Of a stretch of 64,000 nt of DNA, positions 8,880 to 17,131 are shown in pieces. The DNA comes from Alphaproteobacteria bacterium (lineage in GTDB: Bacteria; Pseudomonadota; Alphaproteobacteria; Rhizobiales; Xanthobacteraceae), in contig JBBCGH010000001.1 of the NCBI GenBank assembly GCA_037200445.1, forward strand, positions 1,674,001-1,738,000, in the 5' to 3' direction. Each line of letters starts with the position of its first letter. Within the stretch, counting starts at the first letter, position 1. The position numbers were made by a program, and so were the translations under genes. The notes below the pieces were generated by a model. That model had not been told where the DNA came from and did not search any database. It saw nothing but the letters and a program-made list of their open reading frames with translations.

Positions 8880-9350
8880 TCAACCCTTCGGAGCAGGCCC
8901 TGCCGGCACCGAGACCACGGCCTCGCCGTCCAGCACCAGCTTGCCGTCGACGCACGCTTCGCAGTGCAGGTGCACGATGCGGCCTTTCACCGTCAGCTCC
9001 ACCACTTCGACGGTCACCTCGACCACGTCGCCGATCTTCACCGGCCCGTGGAAGTTGAGCGTCTGCGAGCGGTAGACCGCGCCCGGTCCAGGGAGGCGGG
9101 TGCCGAGCACCGCCGAAATCAGGCTCGCGGTGTAGAGCCCATGCGCAATGCGCTGGCCGAAGCGGGTGTCGGCCGCATAGACCTCGCAAAGATGCAGCGG
9201 GTTGTCGTCGCCGGAGAGCCGGGCAAAGCCGACCACGTCGGAATCCATCACGGTCTTCATCAGGCTTTCGCGCATTCCGACATGCAGGTCCTCGAAGGCG
9301 AGGAGCCGGAGCATGCGCGGGTCAACGGCTGGCTGCGGACGGGCGTTCAT
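8880..9350 (-). CDS. MaoC-like hotdog dehydratase
   Basis: A 156-residue single hotdog-fold protein of the (R)-specific enoyl-CoA hydratase group. Hydratase 2 catalytic residues are visible in GDDNPLHL (Asp and His, about residues 42-49), followed by RIAHGLYTASLISAV. These enzymes add water to trans-2-enoyl-CoA or act on related thioesters, and feed fatty-acid or polyhydroxyalkanoate metabolism. I chose the ATG at 9348-9350; a TTG further upstream would add six residues. It probably shares a transcript with ribF. Confidence 0.85.
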   Translation of the reverse strand: MNARPQPAVDPRMLRLLAFEDLHVGMRESLMKTVMDSDVVGFARLSGDDNPLHLCEVYAADTRFGQRIAHGLYTASLISAVLGTRLPGPGAVYRSQTLNFHGPVKIGDVVEVTVEVVELTVKGRIVHLHCEACVDGKLVLDGEAVVSVPAGPAPKG

Positions 9351-9613
9351 GGGCGATAACTTGACCAAATGTTAACGTCCCCGGAGGGACGCCTGTTCCC
9401 AAGTCCGGCACAATACGACTTTGGACGGCGGCCGGTGGTTCATCGGGCAAAGGCGCCTTCCGTACCGCAAACCCCGAAAATCGCTGGATTAACCGGATAT
9501 TCAAGAGCCGTTGTTAGCGTCCGCCGACGTGGGTGAGGGGCGCACGCCCTCGATTGGACGATTGGGTCGAGCGACGCAAGACACGCGCGCGCAGGCGGAC
9601 GGGAGCTTTGGAA

Positions 9614-9997
9614 ATGGCGATCGACATGTCGATGCCGGTCCTCGTGGTCGACGACTACAACACGATGATCCGCATCATCCGCAACCTCCTGAAGCAACTC
9701 GGCTTCGAGGACGTGGACGATGCGTCCGACGGCTCCGCCGCGCTGACCAAGCTGCGCGCCAAGAGATACGGCCTCGTGATCTCCGACTGGAACATGGAGC
9801 CGATGACCGGCTATGAGCTCTTGAAAGAAGTGCGCCTGGATCCCGGCCTCTCCAAGACGCCCTTCATCATGGTCACTGCCGAGTCGAAAACCGAGAACGT
9901 CATCGCGGCCAAGAAGGCCGGCGTGAACAACTACATCGTCAAGCCGTTCAACGCGCAGACGCTCAAGACCAAGATCGAGGCGGTGTTCGCCGAATAG
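9614..9997 (+). CDS. cheY: Chemotaxis response regulator CheY
   Basis: A 127-residue stand-alone receiver domain that carries the chemotaxis phosphate signal to the flagellar switch. Key residues are present: the acidic pair in VVDDYN, the phospho-acceptor aspartate in VISDWNMEP, threonine in IMVTAES, and lysine in YIVKPFN. DWNMEPMTG is the usual CheY wording. I start at the ATG at 9614, which matches CheY N-termini and has GGAG upstream; a longer open frame to 9533 lacks homology. A CheZ-like phosphatase gene follows after two hairpins. Confidence 0.93.
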   Translation: MAIDMSMPVLVVDDYNTMIRIIRNLLKQLGFEDVDDASDGSAALTKLRAKRYGLVISDWNMEPMTGYELLKEVRLDPGLSKTPFIMVTAESKTENVIAAKKAGVNNYIVKPFNAQTLKTKIEAVFAE

Positions 9998-10022
9998 CGG
10001 CGCGGCTGCGCTGACAACAACA

Positions 10023-10066
10023 GGCACGCGCGCGAACGCGTGCCGCAAGGACCCGCGAAACGCGGG
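10023..10066 (+). promoter_or_regulatory. Tandem hairpins between cheY and cheZ
   Basis: Two perfect GC stems lie in the 87-base gap: GGCACGCG/CGCGTGCC (10023-10044, 6-base loop) and CCCGCG/CGCGGG (10052-10066, AAA loop). Neither is followed by a T-run, so they look like RNA processing or partial read-through elements rather than strong terminators. They could set the ratio of CheY to CheZ. The ribosome site GAGGGGG of cheZ follows. Confidence 0.45.
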
Positions 10067-10084
10067 CCGAGGGGGCAGAAGTTC

Positions 10085-10720
10085 ATGGCGCTGGCCGACG
10101 CAAGCCATTTCGATCGACTCGTCGACTTCCTGAAGCAGAAGCGCGACAACGTCACCTTCCACGACATCATCGCGCTGGCGGAAGTCTCCGCGCAGTCGCT
10201 GCAGAGCTTCTTCCAGGCGCTCGACGCGAAGGTCTACGGCGAACTGCGCGAGATCGCGCAATACATCGAGACGATGCGCCACGAGATCGGCGCGCTGCAG
10301 GTCAACGACCTCAAGAACAGCCGCATCCCGGCGGCCGGCGAGGAGCTTGGCGCCATCGTGCAGGCGACGGAAGCGGCGACCAACAGCATCATGGAATGCG
10401 CCGAGGCCGTGATGGCGGCGGACGCCGCCGACCCCGCCGCCTACAAGGCGATGGTAGACGAGAAGATGCTGGTGATCTTCGAGGCGTGCTCGTTCCAGGA
10501 CATCACCGGCCAGCGCATCGCCAAGGTGGTCGAAACCCTGCAGCACATCGAGGAGCGCGTGTCGCGCTTTGCCGACGTGGTGCGGGCGAAGGACATCGAC
10601 GGCTTCCTGAACGAGAGCGAACGCGCGCGCGCCGAGCGCAAGGAGAAGCTCTTGCTGCACGGCCCACAGCTTGCCGGCGCCGGCGTCGACCAGTCCAGGG
10701 TCGACGAGATGTTCGCGTAA
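10085..10720 (+). CDS. CheZ-like protein phosphatase
   Basis: A 211-residue, almost entirely helical protein matching the CheZ family, which dephosphorylates CheY. The active-site signature FEACSFQDITGQRI is present with Asp139 and Gln143, equivalent to Asp143 and Gln147 of E. coli CheZ. The protein ends VDEMFA, resembling the C-terminal CheY-binding peptide region of CheZ. It follows cheY on the same strand, so the pair is a signal and its eraser. The start ATG at 10085 follows a strong GAGGGGGCAG ribosome site; the open frame continues upstream without similarity. A divergent paralog is encoded at 47082-47795. Confidence 0.85.
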   Translation: MALADASHFDRLVDFLKQKRDNVTFHDIIALAEVSAQSLQSFFQALDAKVYGELREIAQYIETMRHEIGALQVNDLKNSRIPAAGEELGAIVQATEAATNSIMECAEAVMAADAADPAAYKAMVDEKMLVIFEACSFQDITGQRIAKVVETLQHIEERVSRFADVVRAKDIDGFLNESERARAERKEKLLLHGPQLAGAGVDQSRVDEMFA

Positions 10721-10727
10721 CTATTTG

Positions 10728-10774
10728 CGCATGATCTGATTCCGAAACCGGTTCCCACTTTTCGGGATCATGCG
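10728..10774. repeat. Palindromic repeat with ACCGGTTCCCACTT core
   Basis: CGCATGATC at the left pairs with GATCATGCG at the right; inside are TCCGAAACCGGTTCCCACTT and TTCGGGA. The element fills the whole convergent gap between the CheZ-like gene and the HAD gene, ending one base before the HAD stop codon. A second copy is at 48267-48316. Elements with this core are common in Bradyrhizobiaceae and may act as bidirectional terminators. Confidence 0.8.
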
Positions 10775-11656
10775 TCACCACACCAGCCTCCGCGTCACCG
10801 CCTTGGGCATCTGCCCTGCGGCCGCGAAGATGGTGCCGAGCGCAGCCAGATCCGGGTCCTCGCGGCTGCCGAGCTCCTCGGCGTGAATGCCCGCGGTGAC
10901 GAACAGGCAATCGATCCCGAGATCGTTCGCGCCTTTGATATCCGTGCGCACCGAATCCCCGATCGCCAGCACGCGCTTGAGCGCCACGTCGGCGGCCAAC
11001 CCGCGGGCTGCGCGCGCCTTCTCGGTTTCGGCGAGCGCGAGCTCGTAGAGCGGCCGGTAGGGCTTGCCCGCGTAGTAGACCTCGCCGCCCATCTCGGCGT
11101 AGGCGTCGGCGAGCGCGCCCGCGCAGTACACAAGCTTGTCGCCGCGCTCCACCACGACATCGGGATTGGCGCACAGCATGAACAGGTTGCGCGCGCGCAA
11201 TTGCTTCAGGCTCTCGCGATAGTCGTCCGGCGTTTCGACCTCGTCGTTGAACAGTCCGGTGCAGACGACGTACTCCGCCTCTTGCGGCGTGCCGAAGGGC
11301 GGGATGTCGAGGCCGGTGAAGATCGTGTGATCGCGCTCCGGGCCGATCAGGTAGAACTTTTGCCCCGTGCGCTTCGCGACGACGTCGCGTGTCACGTCGC
11401 CCGACGTGACGATCGCATCGTAGGCCGAATGCGGCACCTTGAGATGATCGAGGAACTTGCGCACCTGGGCGCCGGGGCGGGGGGCGTTGGAGATCAGCAC
11501 CACGGTGCCGCCCTTTTCGCGGAAGCGCGTCAGCGCCTCGCAGGCCGGCGGCGTTGGGGCGACGCCGTTGTGCACCACGCCCCACACGTCGGAGAGCACC
11601 GCGTCGTAGTTGCCCGCAAGCGTCGCGAAATGATCGGTCAGGATCGGAACTGTCAT
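10775..11656 (-). CDS. HAD superfamily class IIA hydrolase (TIGR01459 type)
   Basis: A 293-residue cytoplasmic phosphatase of the NagD/pyridoxal phosphatase-like HAD-IIA group. Motif I is DVWGVVHNG (nucleophile Asp, about residues 24-32), motif II is in VVLISNAPRP, and motifs III/IV are at GKPYRPLYELAL and AIGDSVRTDIKGAN. The wording DxWGVxHxG matches the alphaproteobacterial subfamily TIGR01459, whose substrate is not known to me. The start is the ATG at 11654-11656; the open frame runs 13 residues further upstream. It lies downstream of the EAL gene on the same strand with about 67 bases between them. Confidence 0.85.
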   Translation of the reverse strand: MTVPILTDHFATLAGNYDAVLSDVWGVVHNGVAPTPPACEALTRFREKGGTVVLISNAPRPGAQVRKFLDHLKVPHSAYDAIVTSGDVTRDVVAKRTGQKFYLIGPERDHTIFTGLDIPPFGTPQEAEYVVCTGLFNDEVETPDDYRESLKQLRARNLFMLCANPDVVVERGDKLVYCAGALADAYAEMGGEVYYAGKPYRPLYELALAETEKARAARGLAADVALKRVLAIGDSVRTDIKGANDLGIDCLFVTAGIHAEELGSREDPDLAALGTIFAAAGQMPKAVTRRLVW

Positions 11657-11723
11657 GGACAACCTTGAAAGGAAGGACGCGCTTAGCGCCTTCACTCATT
11701 CCCGCGCAAGCAGGAAGCGAGCG

Positions 11724-13185
11724 TCACGCGCCCTGCGCCCGGCGCACGATGCCGCGGGCAAGCTGCGCGAGCGCGGTGTCGCGGCGGAGGGGCACGGGGG
11801 GTTCATCCTCCTCCGGCTCGATCCTCGCCGGAGCCGGCCGCTCGGCCACACGCACCGGCGGAGCCGCGGGCCGTTCGCTCTGCCGTTCCGCCAGTCCTTG
11901 CAGCACTTCGGCGCGCACCGGCCGCGGCGGCGAGAACAGGAAGCCCTGTCCGAAGCGCACGTCGTAATCGAGCAGGTCCACGACCGTCGCCTCGCCCTCG
12001 ATCCGCTCGGCGATCAGGTCGATGCCGAAGCGGCCGAGCAGGTCTGAGAAATCCGCCGGGTGGATGTCGCCGCTCGCCGCCGCGCGGGATAACAGCAGCG
12101 CCGCCGGCACCTTGATGAAGCGGAATCCGTGATCGGCAAGCTCGCGCGGCTCGACGCGCAGGTCCGTCATGTGATCCATCGAGAAGCGGAAGCCCTGCTC
12201 GGCGAGCGTCGCCAGGCATTCGTGCTCGATCGGTCCCATCTGGCGCACCGCGCCTTGCGAGAACTCGAACACCAGATAGGGCGCGAGCACGCGGTTCGCG
12301 CCCAGGAAGTCCGCGATCTCCTGGAACACGATGCCGTTCGCGAGCGTCGTGGCCGAGACATTGCAGAAGAGCCCGACCTCGCGGTTCTTGGTCGAGAGCC
12401 GCCGCACCACCTGCACGGAGCGGAACACCATCAGATTGTCGATCGCCGGCATCAGCCCGCTGCCCTCGGCGGGGCCGAGGAAATCGCCGGGACTGATGAG
12501 CGAGCCGTCGTCGTTGCGCAGCCGCGCCAGCGCCTCGTAGTAGCGCACCTTGCGCTGCGGCAGTGTCACGATCGGCTGCAGGAAGAGGTCGACGCGATTG
12601 GCTTCGACCGCGCGCGCGATCTGCGCCACGATTGCTGACTGCTCCATCCCCCGGAACGGCCCGGAGGCCGGCATGCGCGGCGCTTCGGCTGGCTCCGCCC
12701 GGTCGGGCTCGGCGTAGCGCGCGGCCGGCTCCGGCGCAGGCGCTGCCGCCGGGCGCGGCGGCGTTGCGTTGGCGATCGCACTCTCGAGCATCTGCTCGTG
12801 CGCCGCGACCGCGTCGGCGAGTTCCTTCACCAGGCCGCCCAGCTCGTCGATCTCGGAGGCGAGCGGCTCGGTCGCGCTGCGGGTGCGGTCCATCGCGGCC
12901 GCGACCCTCGCCTTCCATCCCGACGATGCGGCGGTCGAGCTCCGACACCTGGCGGCCGATGTCGGCAGTGGCGCGCGAGAGGTCGGCAATCTGCCCGCCC
13001 ATGTCGTAGCGGTCGCGCTGGCGGCCGGTGACCGAATTGATCAGCACCAGCCCGGTCATCACCGCGACGCCGAGCACGCTCGCCTCCATGCCGGTGAAGC
13101 CGACCGCGAGCCAGCTCACGATGCCGGCCGCCGCCGCGATCAGGGCCATGCAGAACGCGATGAAGATGGCGCTCACGCGCCCCAT
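11724..13185 (-). CDS. Membrane-anchored EAL domain protein, partly degenerate (one frame break)
   Basis: About 487 residues. Two hydrophobic segments (residues about 5-28 and 33-50) anchor the protein; then comes a helical, probably coiled-coil region (SRATADIGRQVSELDRR), a Pro/Ala-rich linker, and a C-terminal EAL domain. EAL landmarks present: YYEALARL, FCNVS, VFEFSQGAV, FIKVP, AERIE and FGQGFLFS. The loop 6 motif, normally DDFGTG, reads MDHMTDL, so one of the paired metal-binding aspartates is missing. The protein may bind rather than hydrolyse c-di-GMP. The frame breaks near 12912 (IVGMEGE in one frame, then ARVAAAMDRTRS in another), probably a lost or added G. It sits near cheY-cheZ and the PilZ gene, consistent with motility signalling. 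Confidence 0.8.
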
Positions 13186-13307
13186 GACGCCCTCTTACTG
13201 ATTGCGCACGAATCGTCCGCCCGCGTGCGCTCTCCCGACTGTCCACGAGCGGCGGGCAGGGCGCAAGAGAAGGCGAGCGGGAGTGCCCGCTTTCCTCTCG
13301 CTTGCTT

Positions 13308-13430
13308 TCCCCTCGCCCCGCGAAGCGGGGAGAGGGTGCCCGAGCGTAGCGAGGGCGGGAGAGGGGCGGCTTCCGCAAAGAGCCCTCTCCCCGCCGCTTC
13401 GCGGCGACCCTCTCGGAGAGGGGAAGGGAG
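13308..13430. repeat. Composite palindromic repeat (CTCTCCCCGC family)
   Basis: Contains CCTCGCCCCGC/GCGGGGAGAGG, CCGAGCGTAGCGAGGGC, CCTCTCCCCGCCGCTTCGCGG and CTCTCGGAGAGGGGAAGG, so several hairpins in a row. It fills most of the 265-base gap between the EAL gene and the TetR gene. Same family as 2683-2815; similar sequence also occurs inside rluB at 61134-61178. Confidence 0.75.
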
Positions 13431-13451
13431 CTTGTGGCGCGCTATTGGGCC

Positions 13452-14033
13452 CTACGTCTCCCGCCCGCCCCGCACCATCATCCGCACCGCATCCTCCGCG
13501 CGGCGCATCGGCACGAGGCTGCGCGCGGTGCGCGCCAGCAGCAGCGCGCCTTCGAGCTGGCTGAGAATCGCAGTCGCGGCGCGCGCGGCTTCGCCGCCCT
13601 TCATGCCGAAGCGTTTCAGCGCGCCTGCGATCTCGCTCTCCCAGGCGGCGAAGGCCTCGCGTGCGGCCTTGCCGACGCTTTCCGAATCGGTCGCGACCTC
13701 GAGCGCCGTGGTGGCGATCGGGCAGCCCTCGCGGAAATCCGACGCTTCGAGGTTCGCCGCCATGCCGCGCGCGAGCGCGACCGCGAAGCTCTCGGCATCG
13801 CGCGCGCTCCCCGCCGCCTGCGCGATGAAGGCGATGACGGCATGGCTCCCGAGCGCCACCGCGCCCTCGGCGATCTCCTCCTTGCCGCGCGGAAAATGAA
13901 AATAAAGCGAGCCGCGCGGCGCGCCGGAAAGCGCCAGGATGTCGTGGATGGCGGTGCCGTGATAGCCGCGCCGGCAGAACAGCTTCGCCGCGGCGGCCAG
14001 CGTTTTCTCTTTCGAATCAGTCGGATTGGCCAT
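13452..14033 (-). CDS. TetR/AcrR family regulator (LmrA/YxaF type)
   Basis: A 193-residue repressor. The N-terminal HTH is clear (AAAKLFCRRGYHGTAIHDILALSGAPRGSLYFHFPRGKEEI, here cited as residues about 14-54). The C-terminal helical domain has EGCPIATTALEVA, typical of the LmrA/YxaF-like branch. It is divergent from a secreted SnoaL-like protein gene, and a perfect palindrome between the two starts (14077-14092) is a likely operator for both. Its effector is unknown. Confidence 0.88.
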   Translation of the reverse strand: MANPTDSKEKTLAAAAKLFCRRGYHGTAIHDILALSGAPRGSLYFHFPRGKEEIAEGAVALGSHAVIAFIAQAAGSARDAESFAVALARGMAANLEASDFREGCPIATTALEVATDSESVGKAAREAFAAWESEIAGALKRFGMKGGEAARAATAILSQLEGALLLARTARSLVPMRRAEDAVRMMVRGGRET

Positions 14034-14076
14034 GCACTTCGGTACCGGTTGCCAGTCGGTATGTCGACCGTCATAC

Positions 14077-14092
14077 TATGATGGTCATCATA
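14077..14092. promoter_or_regulatory. Palindromic operator between TetR gene and SnoaL-like gene
   Basis: TATGATGGTCATCATA is a perfect 7+2+7 palindrome in the 79-base divergent region, 44 bases from the TetR start and 20 bases from the start of the gene at 14113. Symmetry, AT content and position fit a TetR operator controlling both directions. A weaker related sequence, GTATGTCGACCGTCATAC, lies just to its left. Confidence 0.6.
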
Positions 14093-14112
14093 CATAATGA
14101 AGCGAGGCACCC

Positions 14113-14607
14113 ATGCCGAGACTGTTCGAGCTGATCCTTGCGGTGGCTTCCATGGCCGGCGCGTCCGCGGCGTCCGCGCAGGGCCTGACCGAAGCACAGG
14201 CGCGCGAGATCATCGCGCCCTGGTACAGCCTATTCAACGTCGCGACGCGCGGCGACGTGAAGGCGATCCAGGAACAGGTGCTGAGCGCCGACTATGAATC
14301 CTGCTCGGGCTATCTGCCCGGCGAGTGCTGGGGCCGCGACACCTCGATCAAGGTGGTGTCGAGCTTTTCCAATTCGATCCCGGACATGAAGTTCGACATC
14401 AAGGAGGTGCTGGTCGCAGGCGACCGCGTCGTGGTGCGCGGCGAGGTGACCGGCACGCCGGCGGGCGAGCTCTTCGGCGTGCCGCACACGGGGAAGAGCT
14501 TCCGCATCATGGCGATCGACATCCAGACCATCCGCGATCGCAGGATCGCGAAGACCTTCCATATGGAGAACTGGCTGAGCGCGCTCGGGCAGCTTCGCGC
14601 CAAATAG
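14113..14607 (+). CDS. Secreted SnoaL-like (ester cyclase/NTF2-fold) protein
   Basis: A 164-residue protein with a cleavable signal peptide (about residues 1-22, ending ASAASAQ) and a single NTF2/SnoaL-like domain. Visible features are REIIAPWYSLFN, VLSADYESC, VAGDRVVVRGEVTGTPAGELFG and the closing KTFHMENWLSALGQL, the latter being typical of the SnoaL polyketide cyclase-like family. Two cysteines (YESCSGYLPGECWG) may form a disulfide in the periplasm. It is divergent from, and probably repressed by, the adjacent TetR gene. The substrate is unknown. Confidence 0.75.
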   Translation: MPRLFELILAVASMAGASAASAQGLTEAQAREIIAPWYSLFNVATRGDVKAIQEQVLSADYESCSGYLPGECWGRDTSIKVVSSFSNSIPDMKFDIKEVLVAGDRVVVRGEVTGTPAGELFGVPHTGKSFRIMAIDIQTIRDRRIAKTFHMENWLSALGQLRAK

Positions 14608-14786
14608 GGTGGCTCAGCGAAGCGGCAACCAAAATCGCGCGATGAGGCTGGGGCCTTTCGGCGGGTATGGCGCGCAGGCGCCCGCTTTGGAATGGCCGGC
14701 CGGAGCATGTGCCAGAGCCGGCAGGCCCTTCCGTGATCGCGCCACATTTGGCTATATATACAAGGCCTTCGAGAAGGGTGATCATC

Positions 14787-15833
14787 ATGTTTGCGCACAT
14801 GACCGGTTTCGCGTGGCGGGTTTGGCAGGCGGCCCTGGCGCTGCCGCTTCTGGCCCTGTTTGCAGGACCGGCGGCCGTCGCCCAGTCAGACACGGGCGCC
14901 CGCATCGCCAAGAGGGCGGAGCTGGAGAAACGGGTCATGGACATCGTCAACATGTTCCAGAGCGACCCGCGCTTCAACCGGGGGAAGACCCCGGAGCAGA
15001 TCAAGGACGGCGTGGAGTTCGTCACCGGCAACGTGCTGTTCGTGCTCGCACACGAGACGGGCCACGCGCTGATAAGCGTCTTCCAGTTACCGGTTCTCGG
15101 GCGGGAAGAGGACGCAGCCGACTCGCTTGCGACGGTCGTCTCCCTGAAGATGGCGAATTCCTTCGCGGACCGCGTGGTGAAGAACGCCGCGAGGGGCTGG
15201 TTCCTGAGCGACCAGCGCGACAGGAAGGACGGCAGCCCGACCCCGTTCTATGACGAGCACGGCCTCGACTTGCAGCGGGCGTACACCATCGTTTGCCTGC
15301 TGGTGGGCGGATCGCCCGACAAATTCACGGATCTTGCCAATGAAGTGAAGCTTCCGAAGGAACGCCAGGATACCTGCCAGTTCGATTACAGCAATGCGTC
15401 ATGGTCCTGGGAGCAGGTGCTGACGCCTCACATGCGCAAGCCCGATGACCCGAAAACCAAGATCGAGGTCAATTACGCGGAGCCAGGCGAATTTGCCACG
15501 ATCGCGACGCTCGGCAAGAAGCTCCAGATCCTGGAATCCGTGGCCGAGTGGCTGTCGGAAGACTTTGTCTGGAAGACGCCGATCTCGCTCGAAATGCAGC
15601 AGTGCGGGGAGGAGGCGGGCACCCGATGGCTGCCAAGGGAGAAGAAGATCATCGTTTGCTACGAAATGATCCGTGAATTCATCCAGCTCCATCGCGAGTT
15701 CGGGCAACTGGCCCTGGTGCCAGGAACGATGAAGATGGAGAAGTACGGAAAGATCTCCGTGTCGGCAAAGCCGAACGGCTACAAGAAGCGCGCCGGGAAG
15801 TCTTACCGGGCGCAGCAGCGCGCGCAGCGTTAG
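14787..15833 (+). CDS. Secreted DUF4344-type metallopeptidase
   Basis: A 348-residue protein with a signal peptide (about residues 1-36, ending AAVAQ) and a gluzincin-like active site LAHETGHALI (HExxH-type HETGH, about residues 92-96). GREEDAADSLATV follows, where a glutamate or aspartate could be the third zinc ligand. Length and layout match the DUF4344 putative metallopeptidases of alphaproteobacteria. Cysteines in CQFDYS, QQCGEE and IIVCYE may form disulfides. I start at the ATG at 14787, preceded by AGAAGGG. The LssY_C membrane gene follows 54 bases later on the same strand. Function beyond proteolysis is unknown. Confidence 0.8.
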   Translation: MFAHMTGFAWRVWQAALALPLLALFAGPAAVAQSDTGARIAKRAELEKRVMDIVNMFQSDPRFNRGKTPEQIKDGVEFVTGNVLFVLAHETGHALISVFQLPVLGREEDAADSLATVVSLKMANSFADRVVKNAARGWFLSDQRDRKDGSPTPFYDEHGLDLQRAYTIVCLLVGGSPDKFTDLANEVKLPKERQDTCQFDYSNASWSWEQVLTPHMRKPDDPKTKIEVNYAEPGEFATIATLGKKLQILESVAEWLSEDFVWKTPISLEMQQCGEEAGTRWLPREKKIIVCYEMIREFIQLHREFGQLALVPGTMKMEKYGKISVSAKPNGYKKRAGKSYRAQQRAQR

Positions 15834-15887
15834 GCAGAACTCGGCCGGCCGGGCTCGGCGGGCGCTGCGAGAGGGGGCGGCCGGAGC

Positions 15888-16718
15888 ATGAGACGGCTCA
15901 AGCGCTTCCTGCAACGCCTGGCGATTTTCGGACTGGGCGTTTTCACGGTCTGGCTGATCGTCTTTGTCGTCTTTGAGACCGCCGACAACAGGCTGCCGTG
16001 GGTGCTGGCTGTGGGCATCACCTACGGCGCCGCCGCCTATCTCATCCTCCCGCGCGTCATCCGCCTGGGTCTCAAGATCCTCCAGCGCAAGCTGGTCCCG
16101 AGCTACACCATCACGGGCGACGGATTGCCGGGCGATCCGGTCAACCTCGCGCTGATCGGAACGCTCGCGCAGCTTCGTGCCGCCTTTGCGACGCTCGGCT
16201 GGTTCGAGGCGGACCGGCTGGGCCTCGCCAGCTCGTGGCGCATGATCCGGACCTTCGTCCTCAACGCGCCGTATCCGACCGCCCCGTTCAGCACCCTCTA
16301 TTTGTTCGGGCGCGGCCAGGATATCGGTTTTCAGAAGGCGATCGACAACAGCCCGCGCAAGCGCCATCACATCCGGTTTTGGGCCTTGAGCCCAACGCAC
16401 GCCGAGGAAAACTGGGGCGCTGCGGACTTCTGGACGAGCACCGACCGGCCGGCGGACGACGAGCGCGTTTTGTGGGTCGGAGCGGGCACCCGGGATACCG
16501 GTCTGTCACTCACGCGCCTGAGCTTTCAGGTCACACACGCCACGGATTCGGACACCAATGCCGAGCGCGACTATATCGTCGCCGAGCTCACCAAGAGCGG
16601 ATCGATCGAGGCGGTGAAAGTCTATCACTCGGGCCAGGGCTTACCCGCTGAGCGCGTCAACCATTACGTCACCGACGGCGAGATCATGCTGGCGAGCCTG
16701 GTGGCCGACGATACTTGA
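15888..16718 (+). CDS. Membrane protein with LssY C-terminal-like domain
   Basis: A 276-residue protein with two N-terminal membrane helices (about residues 10-32 and 38-58) and a soluble domain resembling the LssY_C domain: ALIGTLAQLRAAFATLGWFEADRL, PTAPFSTLYLFGRGQDIGFQK, HHIRFWAL and VLWVGAGTRDTGLSLT. LssY_C occurs beside or fused to PAP2 or DedA-type membrane proteins and its chemistry is not established. It follows the DUF4344 peptidase gene by 54 bases, and the two are probably co-transcribed. Confidence 0.75.
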   Translation: MRRLKRFLQRLAIFGLGVFTVWLIVFVVFETADNRLPWVLAVGITYGAAAYLILPRVIRLGLKILQRKLVPSYTITGDGLPGDPVNLALIGTLAQLRAAFATLGWFEADRLGLASSWRMIRTFVLNAPYPTAPFSTLYLFGRGQDIGFQKAIDNSPRKRHHIRFWALSPTHAEENWGAADFWTSTDRPADDERVLWVGAGTRDTGLSLTRLSFQVTHATDSDTNAERDYIVAELTKSGSIEAVKVYHSGQGLPAERVNHYVTDGEIMLASLVADDT

Positions 16719-16777
16719 AATCGAGGTCAGGTTCGCGGCCCGCGGCATGACAATGGGTTTTCGCAATTCGTCCCGAG

Positions 16778-16793
16778 TGTGACCCAGATCACT
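16778..16793. promoter_or_regulatory. CRP/FNR-type binding site
   Basis: TGTGACCCAGATCACT fits the CRP consensus TGTGA-N6-TCACA at 9 of 10 positions and lies 63-78 bases upstream of the small cysteine-rich gene at 16856. The position suits activation of that gene. The regulator itself is not in the window. Confidence 0.5.
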
Positions 16794-16855
16794 CACCGCG
16801 TCCTCCCGCGCTGCGACAAACCCCGCGAGAGCAGTTCGCACCGAGGAGAACGGTC

Positions 16856-17080
16856 ATGAGTCACCTGAACCTGGTTTTCAATTCCGGCGCGCCGCGGCGC
16901 GGCGCCTTGAAGCCGACGCCGTTTTCGCTGAATGGCGCGCCCGGTACGTGTTGCGGCTGTGCGAAGCCGTTTCCGATGCGTGACGGCCGGCGCGAAGCGC
17001 AGCTCGGCCAGGACGGGCGGCTCTACTGCTACAATCGAACGCTCGCATGCACCCTGATGGCGGTGCGTCCCGCGGCGTGA
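16856..17080 (+). CDS. Small cysteine-containing protein of unknown function
   Basis: A 74-residue basic protein behind a strong ribosome site (GAGGAG, 8 bases before the ATG). Four cysteines are arranged as CCGC near residue 33, then single cysteines at about residues 58 and 65, which could bind zinc or iron as a knuckle. No signal peptide or membrane segment. The coding call rests on the ribosome site, codon pattern and spacing; I do not recognise a family. A CRP-like site precedes it. Confidence 0.6.
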   Translation: MSHLNLVFNSGAPRRGALKPTPFSLNGAPGTCCGCAKPFPMRDGRREAQLGQDGRLYCYNRTLACTLMAVRPAA

Positions 17081-17131
17081 GCCTGCGTCGCGGCGATTGA
17101 TGCGGAATGCGCGGGGTCATACGCTGGGGCG

